Assembly (NCBI GenBank): GCA_029237775.1
Contig: JAQZBR010000004.1
Location: forward strand, 806,001-870,000
Direction: 5' to 3'
Length of the DNA: 64,000 nt
Source: Bacteroidota bacterium
GTDB lineage: Bacteria > Bacteroidota > Bacteroidia > 2-12-FULL-35-15
Position 1 is the first letter of the stretch. Every line of letters starts with the position of its first letter. Position numbers and translations under genes: made by a program. The notes under the pieces are model-generated. The model was given only the letters and a program-made list of their open reading frames with translations, had not been told where the DNA came from and did no database searches. Below are positions 52,121-61,537 of the stretch, piece after piece.

Positions 52121-53395
52121 ATGATAAAAAGAATTTTTCTTAAAAGCGGAATAACAATGGTTATTTCGCTTTTATTTTTTGTGTCGGTCAATGCTCAGAA
52201 CGCCAGATCAATCAAGCTTGGTTACTGGGACGGTATATTAACATTGCATGAGAAGCAATCTGAATTCGGATTGGTAGAACTGCCTGTCAATTTTATGATT
52301 CGAACGCTGGATAAAAAGATCATTGTTGAGTTCATCAATGCGAAGGAGCATATAAAAGCAGATGAAGTTTCATTACAAGGTGATTCACTTTTTATTAAAA
52401 TGCCGGTGTTCGATTCTGAGTTTAAGATTAAGATGGTTGATGACAGCTCAATGAGTGGGGTGTGGATCAATCACGGAAGAAAGGATAAGAATGTGATTGG
52501 CTTTAGGGCTATCAATTCCCCAACTGAGCTGAAGGCCCCTCCATTTGTTTCGGATGAACACATGGTTGGTAAATGGGAGGTAACGTTTAGTCCTCAAAAG
52601 CCCGACAACAGTAAAGCAATCGGAATTTTTAAAGTTTTCAAAAATATGATGACAGGAACTTTCCTAACTGAAACAGGCGATTATCGTTTTTTATCTGGAG
52701 GCAGTTCTCTTTTAAAAGAAAAACCTGGAATTAAACTTTTCTGTTTTGATGGCGCTCATGCGTTTTTATTTACCGGAGTTATCAAGGGTGACAGCATCAT
52801 CAACGGTCATTTCTATTCCGGAGCTCACCACCATGAACCTTGGCTAGCAAAACGTAACGATAAATTCGAATTACGTAATCCTGATTCACTCACATATTTA
52901 AAAACGGGTTATTCGAAAATTGGTTTCAGCTTCAAAAACTCCGAAGGAAAACAAGTCAGCCTGTCAGACGAGAAATTTAAAAACAAAGTCGTTTTGGTTC
53001 AACTGATGGGAACCTGGTGCCCGAACTGCATGGACGAAACAGCCTTCCTTGCTCCTTTCTATGATAAATACAAAACGAAAGGACTCGAAGTGGTCGGACT
53101 AGCATTTGAACGGACAGATGATTTTAACAAAGCTGTAAGCAATATCAATCGCACAAAACAACGCTTCAAAGCAAACTATGAATTTCTCATCACAATGAAA
53201 ACAGGAAACAAGCAGGCAGAAGAAGTCTTGCCGATGCTGAACTCTGTGATGGCATTTCCGACCACCATTTACATCGACAAAAAGGGGAATGTGAGAAAGA
53301 TCTACACGGGATTTAATGGTCCGGCTACCGGCCAGGCATACTCTAAATATGTAGAAGAGACAACGCGCTTTGTGGAGAAATTATTGATGGAGTAA
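52121..53395 (+). CDS. Secreted thioredoxin-like (TlpA/ResA-type) protein
   Basis: A 424-aa protein with a signal peptide (about 1-25, ending VSVNAQ), a ~240-residue N-terminal region without a known motif, and a C-terminal thioredoxin domain (about 264-420). The redox site is Cys300-Pro-Asn-Cys303 in GTWCPNCMDETAFL, and the cis-Pro lies in MAFPTTIYI. It should act as a periplasmic thiol-disulfide reductase, perhaps for cytochrome c maturation or envelope repair. Confidence 0.88.
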   Translation: MIKRIFLKSGITMVISLLFFVSVNAQNARSIKLGYWDGILTLHEKQSEFGLVELPVNFMIRTLDKKIIVEFINAKEHIKADEVSLQGDSLFIKMPVFDSEFKIKMVDDSSMSGVWINHGRKDKNVIGFRAINSPTELKAPPFVSDEHMVGKWEVTFSPQKPDNSKAIGIFKVFKNMMTGTFLTETGDYRFLSGGSSLLKEKPGIKLFCFDGAHAFLFTGVIKGDSIINGHFYSGAHHHEPWLAKRNDKFELRNPDSLTYLKTGYSKIGFSFKNSEGKQVSLSDEKFKNKVVLVQLMGTWCPNCMDETAFLAPFYDKYKTKGLEVVGLAFERTDDFNKAVSNINRTKQRFKANYEFLITMKTGNKQAEEVLPMLNSVMAFPTTIYIDKKGNVRKIYTGFNGPATGQAYSKYVEETTRFVEKLLME

Positions 53396-53396
53396 A

Positions 53397-53440
53397 ACCT
53401 CACCCCTTCCTCCCCTCTCCACAGGAGAGGGGGCGTTACC
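53397..53440. repeat. Dispersed palindromic repeat, CCTCACCCC/CCCCTCTCC family, copy 2
   Basis: ACCTCACCCCTTCC then TCCCCTCTCC-ACA-GGAGAGGGG. The outer GGTGAG arm present in copy 1 is lost (GCGTTACCG instead), so this copy is truncated. It directly follows the thioredoxin-like gene's stop. Confidence 0.65.
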
Positions 53441-53499
53441 GAAAAAAACAAAAGATTTTCCTTTGAATTTACCTATCTTCGCACCACAAAAATCAGAAC

Positions 53500-53994
53500 A
53501 TGAAAAAACTATTTTTTATATCCGGAGTTACTGTTGCGTTGCTAAGTGCATGTGGCGACAACAACAAAGAGACTAAAACTGAAACTGCTGCTGCAGATAC
53601 ATCTTTACAATTCTTTGGCGACAGCATCAATCAGGAGGGCGCAATGCCATCGACTGAATTAGCAGCAAAGATGGAAGGTAAAGACTCCATGAAAGTTAAA
53701 TTGATGGGAACTATCAATGAAGTTTGTCAGAAAAAAGGTTGCTGGATGACCATGCCGATCGGCAACGACAAAACAATGCAGGTAAAATTTAAAGATTACG
53801 CTTTCTTCGTTCCGAAAGATGCTTCAGGAAAAACTGTTGTTATTGCAGGTGTTGCATTTACTGATACTACTTCTGTTGCTGAGTTGCAGCACTACGCAGA
53901 GGATGGCGGAAAATCAAAAGAAGAGATCGCAAAAATTACTGAACCGGAAATCAATATCTCATTCGAAGCAAGTGGTGTTATCCTTAAGAAATAA
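53500..53994 (+). CDS. DUF4920 lipoprotein
   Basis: A 164-aa lipoprotein (lipobox LSAC, Cys18). The mature domain shows the DUF4920 pattern: FGDSINQEGAMPSTELAAKM, then MGTINEVCQKKGCWMTM with two Cys residues, then FKDYAFFVPKDASGKTVVIAGVAF. The conserved CxxxGCW suggests metal or redox chemistry, but no function is established for the family. The next gene starts inside its 3' end. Confidence 0.88.
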   Translation: MKKLFFISGVTVALLSACGDNNKETKTETAAADTSLQFFGDSINQEGAMPSTELAAKMEGKDSMKVKLMGTINEVCQKKGCWMTMPIGNDKTMQVKFKDYAFFVPKDASGKTVVIAGVAFTDTTSVAELQHYAEDGGKSKEEIAKITEPEINISFEASGVILKK

Positions 53995-54454
53995 ATTTTC
54001 CGTTTCATTCACGCTTGTTATTTGTGCTTTGATCCTTGCAAACTGCTCAGGTGAGGCCAAAAAAGAAGAAGTGGAAAAAGCAAAGACTGACAGCATTGCT
54101 TCTTGTGCCAAGCCGGTTAATCCCAATGGCGACAGCGAGCTTTCACTTCTCATGCGTGAGATGATGAGCTCTGCAAGCAATTTGAAGGAGATGGTCAAAC
54201 AAGGAAATGTACCTAAGGAGTTCCCTGAAGCTTTTCTAAAGATCCATACAGCACAGCCAACTGATTCTGAAACGAAAAAAGCATCGTTTAATGATTTCGC
54301 AGATAATTACATCAGCAATCTCCATGCTTTATATAATTCTCCGAAAGAAGATCTAACCAAGAATTACAACGCAGTTGTTAACGCTTGTGCAAGCTGTCAT
54401 TCACAGCATTGTCCGGGGCCGTTAAAAGCAATCAACAAACTTAAAATAGAATAA
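53972..54454 (+). CDS. Cytochrome-c-like lipoprotein with one heme motif
   Basis: About 160 aa from a GTG at 53972 (or 53975); no ATG fits. The start overlaps the DUF4920 gene by 23 bases in another frame, implying translational coupling. The N-terminus is a lipoprotein signal with LILANC. The mature part is mostly helical and ends with NACASCHSQHCPGPLKAI, holding a single CASCH heme c-binding motif. It is probably a periplasmic electron carrier or sensor related to c-type cytochromes. Confidence 0.7.
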   Translation: MVLSLRNKFSVSFTLVICALILANCSGEAKKEEVEKAKTDSIASCAKPVNPNGDSELSLLMREMMSSASNLKEMVKQGNVPKEFPEAFLKIHTAQPTDSETKKASFNDFADNYISNLHALYNSPKEDLTKNYNAVVNACASCHSQHCPGPLKAINKLKIE

Positions 54455-54503
54455 CAACACTCTCCGGGAATATTTTTTGAGTGATACTTTTTAAAAAAGT
54501 ATT

Positions 54504-54839
54504 ATGAAAAAGATATATGCTCTCTTATTACCGGCCCTATTTTTAATTACCTCTGCATTGCATGCACAAAAGCTTAGTCCTACCCAGCAGGCGCAGGTAA
54601 ATGAGGCATTCAAAAACAGTAAAACTGCACGATTTAAGTTCAGAGTTTCTTCCATGCAGGAAGTGGCGCCTTTAGCCAAGATCATTTCAATTGAGAAAAA
54701 TCAGGGAAGCGAGATTTACGCACATGTAACCAAGGCGCAATTTTCACAGTTCATTACTAAAGCATATCCGTATACACTTATTAAGAATCCGAAGCCAGCT
54801 ACGAAAGTAAAATTAAAAGCTCCGGCAAAAAAGAAATAG
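54504..54839 (+). CDS. Small secreted protein of unknown function
   Basis: A 111-aa protein with a signal peptide (MKKIYALLLPALFLITSALHAQ). The mature part contains FRVSSMQEVAPLAKIISIEKNQG and YAHVTKAQFSQFITKAYPYTLI, then a Lys/Pro-rich tail (KPATKVKLKAPAKKK). The middle resembles the N-terminal lead domain seen on some large Bacteroidota secreted peptidases, here as a free-standing protein. Function unknown. Confidence 0.65.
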   Translation: MKKIYALLLPALFLITSALHAQKLSPTQQAQVNEAFKNSKTARFKFRVSSMQEVAPLAKIISIEKNQGSEIYAHVTKAQFSQFITKAYPYTLIKNPKPATKVKLKAPAKKK

Positions 54840-54886
54840 GTAATTTGTTTTACTGCCAGAGGTTTGAGTCCTTAAAAAAATCCGAC

Positions 54887-55762
54887 CTAAAAATTCCTGA
54901 ACCTTCCAAAAACTCCCAGTGGCAGCTTGTTTCCTTCAGTTGCCTGAAGATACAGCTCACCAATATTCAGATTTGCGCCTGCCTTTTTCTTTAATAAATT
55001 TTCGATGATCAGGGATGAAAACCCTAATGAATAAGCGTTAAGGATCAGGAAATGTTCTTTGTCATCAAGAAGATTAAGAACACCGGCCATCATCTCATTG
55101 ATATTATCTTCCAGCTTCCACTTCTCTCCGTTAGGGCCGTGACCAAAAGCAGGAGGATCCAGAATGATACCGTTGTATTTATTTCCGCGTTTCTCTTCAC
55201 GCTTTACAAACTTCAAAGCATCCTCAACAACCCATCTGATATTATCAAGCCCTGAAATGTCCATGTTCTCCTTGCTCCATGTAACCACCTGCTTGATAGA
55301 ATCAACGTGTGTTATATCGGCCCCTGCAGCCTTCGATGCAAGTGAAGCGCCACCTGTATATGCAAACAGATTAAGAACTTTAGGCTGAGGAACCGACATC
55401 TTCTTTATCGTTTCATAAATAAAATCCCAGTTGGAAGCCTGCTCCGGGAAGATCCCGACATGCTTGAATGCTGTTAAACCTAATCTGAATTTTATTGCCG
55501 AATCAGAATTATTGATCTTATACTGGATCTGCCATTGATCCGGCATTTGCTTAAGCTTTTTCCATTCACCGGAAGAACTTGATTTAGATATGAATTTGAT
55601 ATGAGCACGCTTTTCCCACTCTGCATTGCTTAAAGTTTTGTCCCATACCGCCTGCGGTTCCGGCCTGATGGTTATATACTGACCGAAGCGTTCCAGCTTT
55701 TCGAAGCCGCCAACATCGATCAATTCATAATCCTTAAAATTCTTTGGTGATAAAAGTTCCAT
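54887..55762 (-). CDS. SAM-dependent methyltransferase (RlmI/RlmK-like rRNA methyltransferase family)
   Basis: A 291-aa class I methyltransferase. VLNLFAYTGGASLASKAAGADITHVD (about 131-156) is the SAM-binding motif I and acidic loop, and GIILDPPAFGHGPNG (about 199-213) is motif IV with the PP(A/S)F signature used for methylation of a nucleobase in rRNA. The N-terminal ~110 residues (YITIRPEPQAVWDKTL) match the same group. The target base is not known. It is last in a leftward group with the two phosphatase genes. Confidence 0.85.
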   Translation of the reverse strand: MELLSPKNFKDYELIDVGGFEKLERFGQYITIRPEPQAVWDKTLSNAEWEKRAHIKFISKSSSSGEWKKLKQMPDQWQIQYKINNSDSAIKFRLGLTAFKHVGIFPEQASNWDFIYETIKKMSVPQPKVLNLFAYTGGASLASKAAGADITHVDSIKQVVTWSKENMDISGLDNIRWVVEDALKFVKREEKRGNKYNGIILDPPAFGHGPNGEKWKLEDNINEMMAGVLNLLDDKEHFLILNAYSLGFSSLIIENLLKKKAGANLNIGELYLQATEGNKLPLGVFGRFRNF

Positions 55763-55773
55763 TAAATATTTTT

Positions 55774-57795
55774 TTAAATTCTTAATCCAATTACGCAGAT
55801 ATCGTCCACCTGTTCAAGGTCGCCCTTCCAGGTCTGAAATTCCATTTCAACCTTTTGCTTTTGTTCCTGCAATGGAAGGTGATGATTCTTCAAAAGCAGA
55901 TTATCAAGCTGTTTGTATTTATATTTTTTCCCTTTAGGCCCGCCAAACTGATCAGCGAAACCATCAGTGTAAAGATACAGAATATCACCGGGAAGCGATG
56001 TTAAGAGATAACTGGAAAAAGGCCTGATGATTTCTCCATGCCCAACCGGCATCTTGTCTTTGGTTAAGATCGTAATTTGACCATTACGGATAAGTACCGG
56101 CTCATTGTTAGCAGCAGCATATTCAACTGTATTGTTTTTTCGGTCAATGCAAAGAAGAATGCCGTCCATGCCGTCTTTCTGTCCACCATCACTGATGGTA
56201 TCGATCAGACGCTCTCTCACATAATCGAATATTTTACCTGGGCTTTGAATGTTCTTTTCTTTGATCGCTTCACTGAGGAAACCGATATTCAGAAGGCTCA
56301 TAAATGCACCCGGTACACCATGTCCGGTGCTATCGCAAACTGCAAGGTAAAACTTATTATTATATTCTGTTGCCCAGTAAAAGTCTCCACTGACAATATC
56401 CTTTGGATTAAAATAGATAAAGCTGTCAGTCAAATGCTGAGCTATAAAATCCGAATTTGAAATGAGCGCAGTTTGTATTCGTCTCGCATAGTGGATAGAA
56501 TCTAAGGTTTCCTTTTGATGTCCTTCCACAATTTCTTTCTGCCTTTGAAGCTCCGCCTTTTGAGTTTCAATTAATTTATTTTGTCGCTTGGAAACCTTAA
56601 GTCTGTTAACCATAAAAGCACCAAACAAGCCGATCAAAATTATCCCGAAATAAAGAGCGACTCTTTGAGTTTTTTCCTGTTTGAGCTGTGCATCAAAAAC
56701 TTTTCGCGCCTGCAACGCGCGTATGCTGTCAGCAGTCACTTTCTTATCGTACTCATACTGAAAACCTTTTTGAATTGCGATCTTTCGGTTCTTTTCATTG
56801 CTGAGGCTATCGTTCATCCGCTGATAGAGAACTTGCATCTGATATGCTCCTTTCCAGTTTCCTGTTTTTGTATAAATTTTACTCAATACATTACTTGACC
56901 GTTTTATATTATCCGGGTAACCAAGCTCCGTTGAGAGCTCAAGACCTCTTTCTGCATACCGGGCAGCTTCATTAATATTCCCCTGCTCCATCGTTGCTTC
57001 TGAAATATTTTGCAGCGAGATCGCCATACCTCTCTTGTCCTGGATCTCCTCCCGGATATTTAAACTTTTCTTAAAATATTCGAGCGCTTTTTCTAACAAT
57101 TCTGAATCAGCGCCCTGTGCCTGTTTCTGATATACAACACCAATATTGCTCAACACATAAGCGATCACTTTTTTATTATTTAACTCATTCGCAACTTTAA
57201 GGCTCATTTCGTAATACTTAAGCGCTTCGCTCAGCTTACCAAGATCAGCGTAGGTAATTCCGATATTATTCGTTGAATAAGCAATTCCGCTTTTATTATC
57301 TAACTGTTTATACAGCTCAAGATTTTTAAAAAAATAAGCCAGGGCTTTAGTTGTATCGCCCTGTTCTTTATACACAAATGCGATATTATTTAATGTGTTC
57401 GCTACATTTTCCCTGTCTCCGATCTGCTCATAGATCTTCATGCTTTTGTGATAATATTCTAAGCCTTTAGGGATGTCACCCCGGAACTTTGCCAGATATC
57501 CGGTATTATTTAATGATCCAGCAAGGTTTTTAAGAAAAAATAAACGTAGCACGGATTCGTCCTTAATAATCTTCAAATTATTTTCAGATATCTCCCTCAC
57601 CTTATCGTTATACAACGGCCAAACCTTATCGTCCTCTTCATTTTCAATTAATGCATTAAGGATATTGCAACGTGTGGTGTCGTGATCAGCTTTGCCGAGA
57701 GCAGTCTTAAGCGAGTCTACAATACCTGCGTTGGAATGGAGGCTCAACACGTTCAAAAAGACCAGAAGTATGAATCGGGTTATTATGTTTTTCAT
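55774..57795 (-). CDS. TPR-SpoIIE (PP2C-type) serine phosphatase, paralogue of next gene
   Basis: A 673-aa protein with a signal peptide (MKNIITRFILLVFLNVLSLHSNA), about six TPRs in the periplasm (70-340), one membrane helix (about 377-397, VALYFGIILIGLFGAFMV), a coiled linker, and a cytoplasmic SpoIIE/PP2C domain (about 440-673). The metal-binding residues are in GDFYWA, VCDSTGHGVPGAFMS and DGFADQFGG. It likely transduces an envelope signal to dephosphorylate a partner such as an anti-anti-sigma protein; the partner is unknown. Confidence 0.88.
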   Translation of the reverse strand: MKNIITRFILLVFLNVLSLHSNAGIVDSLKTALGKADHDTTRCNILNALIENEEDDKVWPLYNDKVREISENNLKIIKDESVLRLFFLKNLAGSLNNTGYLAKFRGDIPKGLEYYHKSMKIYEQIGDRENVANTLNNIAFVYKEQGDTTKALAYFFKNLELYKQLDNKSGIAYSTNNIGITYADLGKLSEALKYYEMSLKVANELNNKKVIAYVLSNIGVVYQKQAQGADSELLEKALEYFKKSLNIREEIQDKRGMAISLQNISEATMEQGNINEAARYAERGLELSTELGYPDNIKRSSNVLSKIYTKTGNWKGAYQMQVLYQRMNDSLSNEKNRKIAIQKGFQYEYDKKVTADSIRALQARKVFDAQLKQEKTQRVALYFGIILIGLFGAFMVNRLKVSKRQNKLIETQKAELQRQKEIVEGHQKETLDSIHYARRIQTALISNSDFIAQHLTDSFIYFNPKDIVSGDFYWATEYNNKFYLAVCDSTGHGVPGAFMSLLNIGFLSEAIKEKNIQSPGKIFDYVRERLIDTISDGGQKDGMDGILLCIDRKNNTVEYAAANNEPVLIRNGQITILTKDKMPVGHGEIIRPFSSYLLTSLPGDILYLYTDGFADQFGGPKGKKYKYKQLDNLLLKNHHLPLQEQKQKVEMEFQTWKGDLEQVDDICVIGLRI

Positions 57796-57850
57796 TTATT
57801 AAAAATTCCCTGATGAATGTTACGGAATTATAAATTGCACCTGACGTTTA

Positions 57851-59923
57851 TTAAATTATTCTGATTCCGACAATGCAGATATCATCGACCTGCTCCAGTT
57901 CGCCTTTCCACCTATTATGCATGTCGATCAGATCTCTTCGTTGTTCAGCCATCTCTTTATTATGCTCTTTCATCAACGCCTCTTCCATTGCCTTGTATTT
58001 AAATTTCTTTCCTAATGGCCCACCGAACTGATCCGGATAGCCATCGGTAAACATATATAATACGTCATTTTTTTGGAGCTGAAAAGTTTGTTGTGAAAAC
58101 TGTTTGCTTGTATTGTGAAATGAATACCCTACAGGCTGCTTGTCGCCCTTCAATTCGATTCGCTCATTTCTCCTGAAGATATACAGGGAATTGTTCGCAC
58201 CGGCAAATGTCATTTCATTGGTTTGTTTTCGGATACGAATAATGGCGAGATCCATTCCATCCTTGTTTACGTTCGTGGTATCTGACTGACGCAAAGCCAA
58301 TACAATTTTCAACTTAAGGAGATCGAGGATATCGGAAGGCTCAAAAATATTCTTGTCATTTATAACCTCATTCAAAAGCGCTGTACCAAGCATACTCATA
58401 AATCCTCCGGGAACACCATGTCCTGTACAATCAGCAACAGCCAGGAAAATGAACTCCTCTTTCTCGGTGATCCAGTAAAAATCACCGCTTACAATATCCT
58501 TTGGCATGAGGATCACAAAGCTTTCAGGAAAAATGTTTCTTACCTCTGCATTCGTTGGGATAATTGCCTGTTGGATCTTTCGCGCATAATTGATACTGTC
58601 TACGATTTCCTTATTCTTTTCATCAACAAGACTCTTTTGCCTATTAATTATCTCTCGTGATCGTTTTTCTTTTTTATAGGAACGGTACATAATTGAAGCA
58701 ATAATGATTGCTACAAGCAATCCGCTAACGCCCAAAGTAGCAAGCGTTCGCTGTTGCTTTAGCTCAGACTCATGCTCCATGTCTTTTTGTTTCTCTTCAG
58801 AATAACGCATAAGGCTATCCTGCTTTTCCTGAAAGGAGTTTCTGAATGTGATCTCGGCTAAGGCTTCCTGCTTGATCCTTTCAGAGCTCATGGTGCTGTC
58901 ATTATTATCTTTTACAAGCTTTAAATATTTGTAAGCATTCTTATAATCACCTTTGCCTGCATGAGCTTCGTAAAGGGCTTCAGCGACTTCTGTGCAAAAT
59001 CCAAACGCATCCAGCTCTTCACCAATATGGTAAGTAACCATACCTTCGCTGATGGCGCGGTCATAGTCTTTCTTTTTTAAATACGCTTTGGCAAGGCCCA
59101 TTTTGCAAAACGCAATATTGTATTTATCATCCTTAGGCGTAAGCTCAAGAGCCTTTTCGAGGGAGTTGATAGCATCCGGAACGCGGTCGCGATCCGTCAT
59201 CAGGTCACCGATGGAATAATGGAAATCTATAAGCCGCTGCGTGTCCTTTTTTTCTTCTGCAAGATCCAAGCCCATATTGAAATACGACATTGCTCTGTCA
59301 TAATCCTTCATTGATTGATACGTGGCCCCCAGCGCACTGTAAGCAAATGTGATATCTTTTGATGAGCCGTTTACTTTTAGCAGATCAAGGGATTCATTCA
59401 GATTTTTGATCGCATCGGTGTATTGATCCATGCAACGGTTCATGTCACCGATCAAACCTAATGTGTTCGCGATATGCGGGGTGTCTTTCAGTTCTTTATA
59501 AATATACATTGCCTGTGTGATCAGGTTCAGCGCAATGCTGTTCTGCTCTTTCATCCGGTACATGTCGCCCAGAGCTGCAAGCTCATAAGCTATGCTACGT
59601 TTATTGAGAGTGAGCCGGGCAAACTTTAAAGAATGAGTGTAGTAATACCTGGCGCTTTCATAATCATCAACATCATAAAAATGATCGCCAAGGGCATGAA
59701 AGAACTTAATCTTGTTTTCTTTATTTGATAACCGGGAAGCGACCTTCATGAACAAAGCAGAGTCTTTTGAACTCAGATCGCTGATCAGCTCCGCTCCTCT
59801 TGCACTGTCTTTCTCGGTGCCACGGTTAAAATAAAAATAGAGTGAATCGGCCTGAGAGAAAAGTGAAAAGCTTTTCAGGCATAAAAAAAGAATAAACACA
59901 GCCGGAAGGGCGCTTTTTCTCAA
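57851..59923 (-). CDS. TPR-SpoIIE (PP2C-type) serine phosphatase, paralogue of previous gene
   Basis: A 690-aa protein from a TTG at 59921-59923, chosen because it opens a standard signal peptide (RKSALPAVFILFLCLKSFSLFSQ). A longer frame from 60046 runs into the gltX gene and lacks a signal start. The architecture equals its neighbour: TPR array, one membrane helix (ATLGVSGLLVAIIIASIMYRSY), coiled linker, and PP2C domain with SGDFYWITE, VADCTGHGVPGGFMS and DGYPDQFGG. The 64-base gap to gltX holds divergent start signals. Confidence 0.82.
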   Translation of the reverse strand: MRKSALPAVFILFLCLKSFSLFSQADSLYFYFNRGTEKDSARGAELISDLSSKDSALFMKVASRLSNKENKIKFFHALGDHFYDVDDYESARYYYTHSLKFARLTLNKRSIAYELAALGDMYRMKEQNSIALNLITQAMYIYKELKDTPHIANTLGLIGDMNRCMDQYTDAIKNLNESLDLLKVNGSSKDITFAYSALGATYQSMKDYDRAMSYFNMGLDLAEEKKDTQRLIDFHYSIGDLMTDRDRVPDAINSLEKALELTPKDDKYNIAFCKMGLAKAYLKKKDYDRAISEGMVTYHIGEELDAFGFCTEVAEALYEAHAGKGDYKNAYKYLKLVKDNNDSTMSSERIKQEALAEITFRNSFQEKQDSLMRYSEEKQKDMEHESELKQQRTLATLGVSGLLVAIIIASIMYRSYKKEKRSREIINRQKSLVDEKNKEIVDSINYARKIQQAIIPTNAEVRNIFPESFVILMPKDIVSGDFYWITEKEEFIFLAVADCTGHGVPGGFMSMLGTALLNEVINDKNIFEPSDILDLLKLKIVLALRQSDTTNVNKDGMDLAIIRIRKQTNEMTFAGANNSLYIFRRNERIELKGDKQPVGYSFHNTSKQFSQQTFQLQKNDVLYMFTDGYPDQFGGPLGKKFKYKAMEEALMKEHNKEMAEQRRDLIDMHNRWKGELEQVDDICIVGIRII

Positions 59924-59935
59924 TGTTCTTAATTC

Positions 59936-59969
59936 TTTGGATTCGGTTTTAAATATACCATTATCTTTG
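59936..59969 (+). promoter_or_regulatory. Bacteroidota-type promoter for gltX
   Basis: TTTG at 59936-59939 and TATCTTTG (TAnnTTTG) at 59962-59969, spaced 22 bases, 18 bases before the gltX ATG. The spacing is within the 17-23 bases reported for this class. Confidence 0.6.
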
Positions 59970-59987
59970 CAAAACTTAATAAAAACT

Positions 59988-61520
59988 ATGGAAAACAGGA
60001 GAGTCAGATTACGTTTTGCACCAAGCCCGACAGGTGGTTTACACATGGGTGGAGTGCGTACCGCTTTGTTCAGTTATTTATATGCAAAGAAGCATGGTGG
60101 TGATTTTATTTTACGTATTGAAGATACAGATCAGACCCGTTATGTGAACGGAGCTGAAGAATATATTATTGAAGCATTAAAATGGTGTGGAATAGAACCT
60201 AATGAAGGAGTTGGATTTGGAGATGGTCCTTACGCACCATATCGCCAGAGTGAAAGAAAAGAACTGGGGATCTATGCAAAATATGCGCAGCAGCTGATCG
60301 ATGCCGGTCACGCATATTATGCCTTTGATACTTCAGAGGAACTTGATGCTATGCGTAAACGTCTTGAAGCAGCCAAAGTAAGCGCACCTCAATACAATTC
60401 CGTTTCACGTCAGAACATGCGTAATTCATTGACACTTTCTGAAGATGAAGTGAAAAAACTGATGGACGCAGGAACTCCTTATGTTATTCGTTTAAAAGTT
60501 CCTCGTAATGAAGAGATCCGATTTCATGATATCATCCGCGGATGGGTTGTTGTTAATTCCGCACAGGTAGATGATAAAGTTTTATTGAAGAGTGATGGAA
60601 TGCCAACATATCATCTCGCTCACATTGTTGATGATATTGAAATGAAGATCTCTCATGCAGTGCGCGGTGAAGAATGGCTTCCTTCAGCACCTTCACATGT
60701 ATTGATATACCGCTACCTTGGACTGGAAGACCAGATGCCGTTGCTGGCTCACCTCCCGCTTATTCTTAAACCAGATGGAAATGGAAAGCTTTCAAAGCGA
60801 GACAAATCGGGAATCCCAATGTTCCCTCTCGACTGGTATGATGAACGTACAGGAGAGAAATATCAGGGTTATCGTGAGTCGGGATTTTTCAAAGAGGCCT
60901 TTATCAATATGCTTGGAATGCTTGGTTGGAATCCGGGAACCACGCAGGAGATCTTTTCTCTTGATGAACTTGTTGATGCATTCTCCTTTGAAAGAGTGAA
61001 TAAATCGGGTGCTAAATTCGATCCGGAAAAGACCAAATGGTTCAATCAGCAATACTTGAGAAAGAAATCGGACGCGGAATTAGCTGAATTGTTTACACCA
61101 ATCCTCCACGAAAAAGGAATTCATGCTGATCCGAAATTCGTTGAAAGTGTTTGTCGCTTAGTAAAAGAAAAAGCACATTTCGTTTCAGAATTCTGGGATG
61201 GAGGAAGCTACTTTTTTATTGCGCCTACAAGTTACGATCAGGAAGTGATCAAAAAGCGTTGGAATCCTCAGGTTGCAGAATTTATTAAAGCCTTGACCGA
61301 CATCTATAAGAACGTTTCAACATTTACAGCTCACGAAACCGAAGCGCAATTTAAATCAACTGCGGAGAGAATGGGAATAGGCCCAGGACAGGTGATGCAG
61401 ATGTTTCGTGTTTGTCTCAGTGGAGTTGGCGGTGGACCGAATTTATTTGAAATGATTGAATTGTTAGGAAGGGAAGAAGTGGTAAGGAGACTGGAGAACG
61501 CTTTAGCTACAATTAAATAA
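59988..61520 (+). CDS. gltX: Glutamyl-tRNA synthetase
   Basis: A 510-aa class I aminoacyl-tRNA synthetase that charges tRNA-Glu. The ATP-site motif is in FAPSPTGGLHMGG (HMGG as the HIGH variant), and the second in GKLSKRDKSG (KLSKR as the KMSKS variant). RGEEWLPSAPSHVLIYRYLG is a discriminating block. ATG 59988 matches the family start MENRRVRLRFAPSPTG; a frame to 59937 lies over the promoter. Confidence 0.97.
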   Translation: MENRRVRLRFAPSPTGGLHMGGVRTALFSYLYAKKHGGDFILRIEDTDQTRYVNGAEEYIIEALKWCGIEPNEGVGFGDGPYAPYRQSERKELGIYAKYAQQLIDAGHAYYAFDTSEELDAMRKRLEAAKVSAPQYNSVSRQNMRNSLTLSEDEVKKLMDAGTPYVIRLKVPRNEEIRFHDIIRGWVVVNSAQVDDKVLLKSDGMPTYHLAHIVDDIEMKISHAVRGEEWLPSAPSHVLIYRYLGLEDQMPLLAHLPLILKPDGNGKLSKRDKSGIPMFPLDWYDERTGEKYQGYRESGFFKEAFINMLGMLGWNPGTTQEIFSLDELVDAFSFERVNKSGAKFDPEKTKWFNQQYLRKKSDAELAELFTPILHEKGIHADPKFVESVCRLVKEKAHFVSEFWDGGSYFFIAPTSYDQEVIKKRWNPQVAEFIKALTDIYKNVSTFTAHETEAQFKSTAERMGIGPGQVMQMFRVCLSGVGGGPNLFEMIELLGREEVVRRLENALATIK

Positions 61521-61537
61521 ATATTATGTAGGATTTC

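Noticed and set aside
59937-60046. Long starts for gltX (59937) and for the phosphatase (60046)
   Set aside because: Both would make the divergent genes overlap and cover the TAnnTTTG promoter; the short forms give the proper family start and signal peptide.
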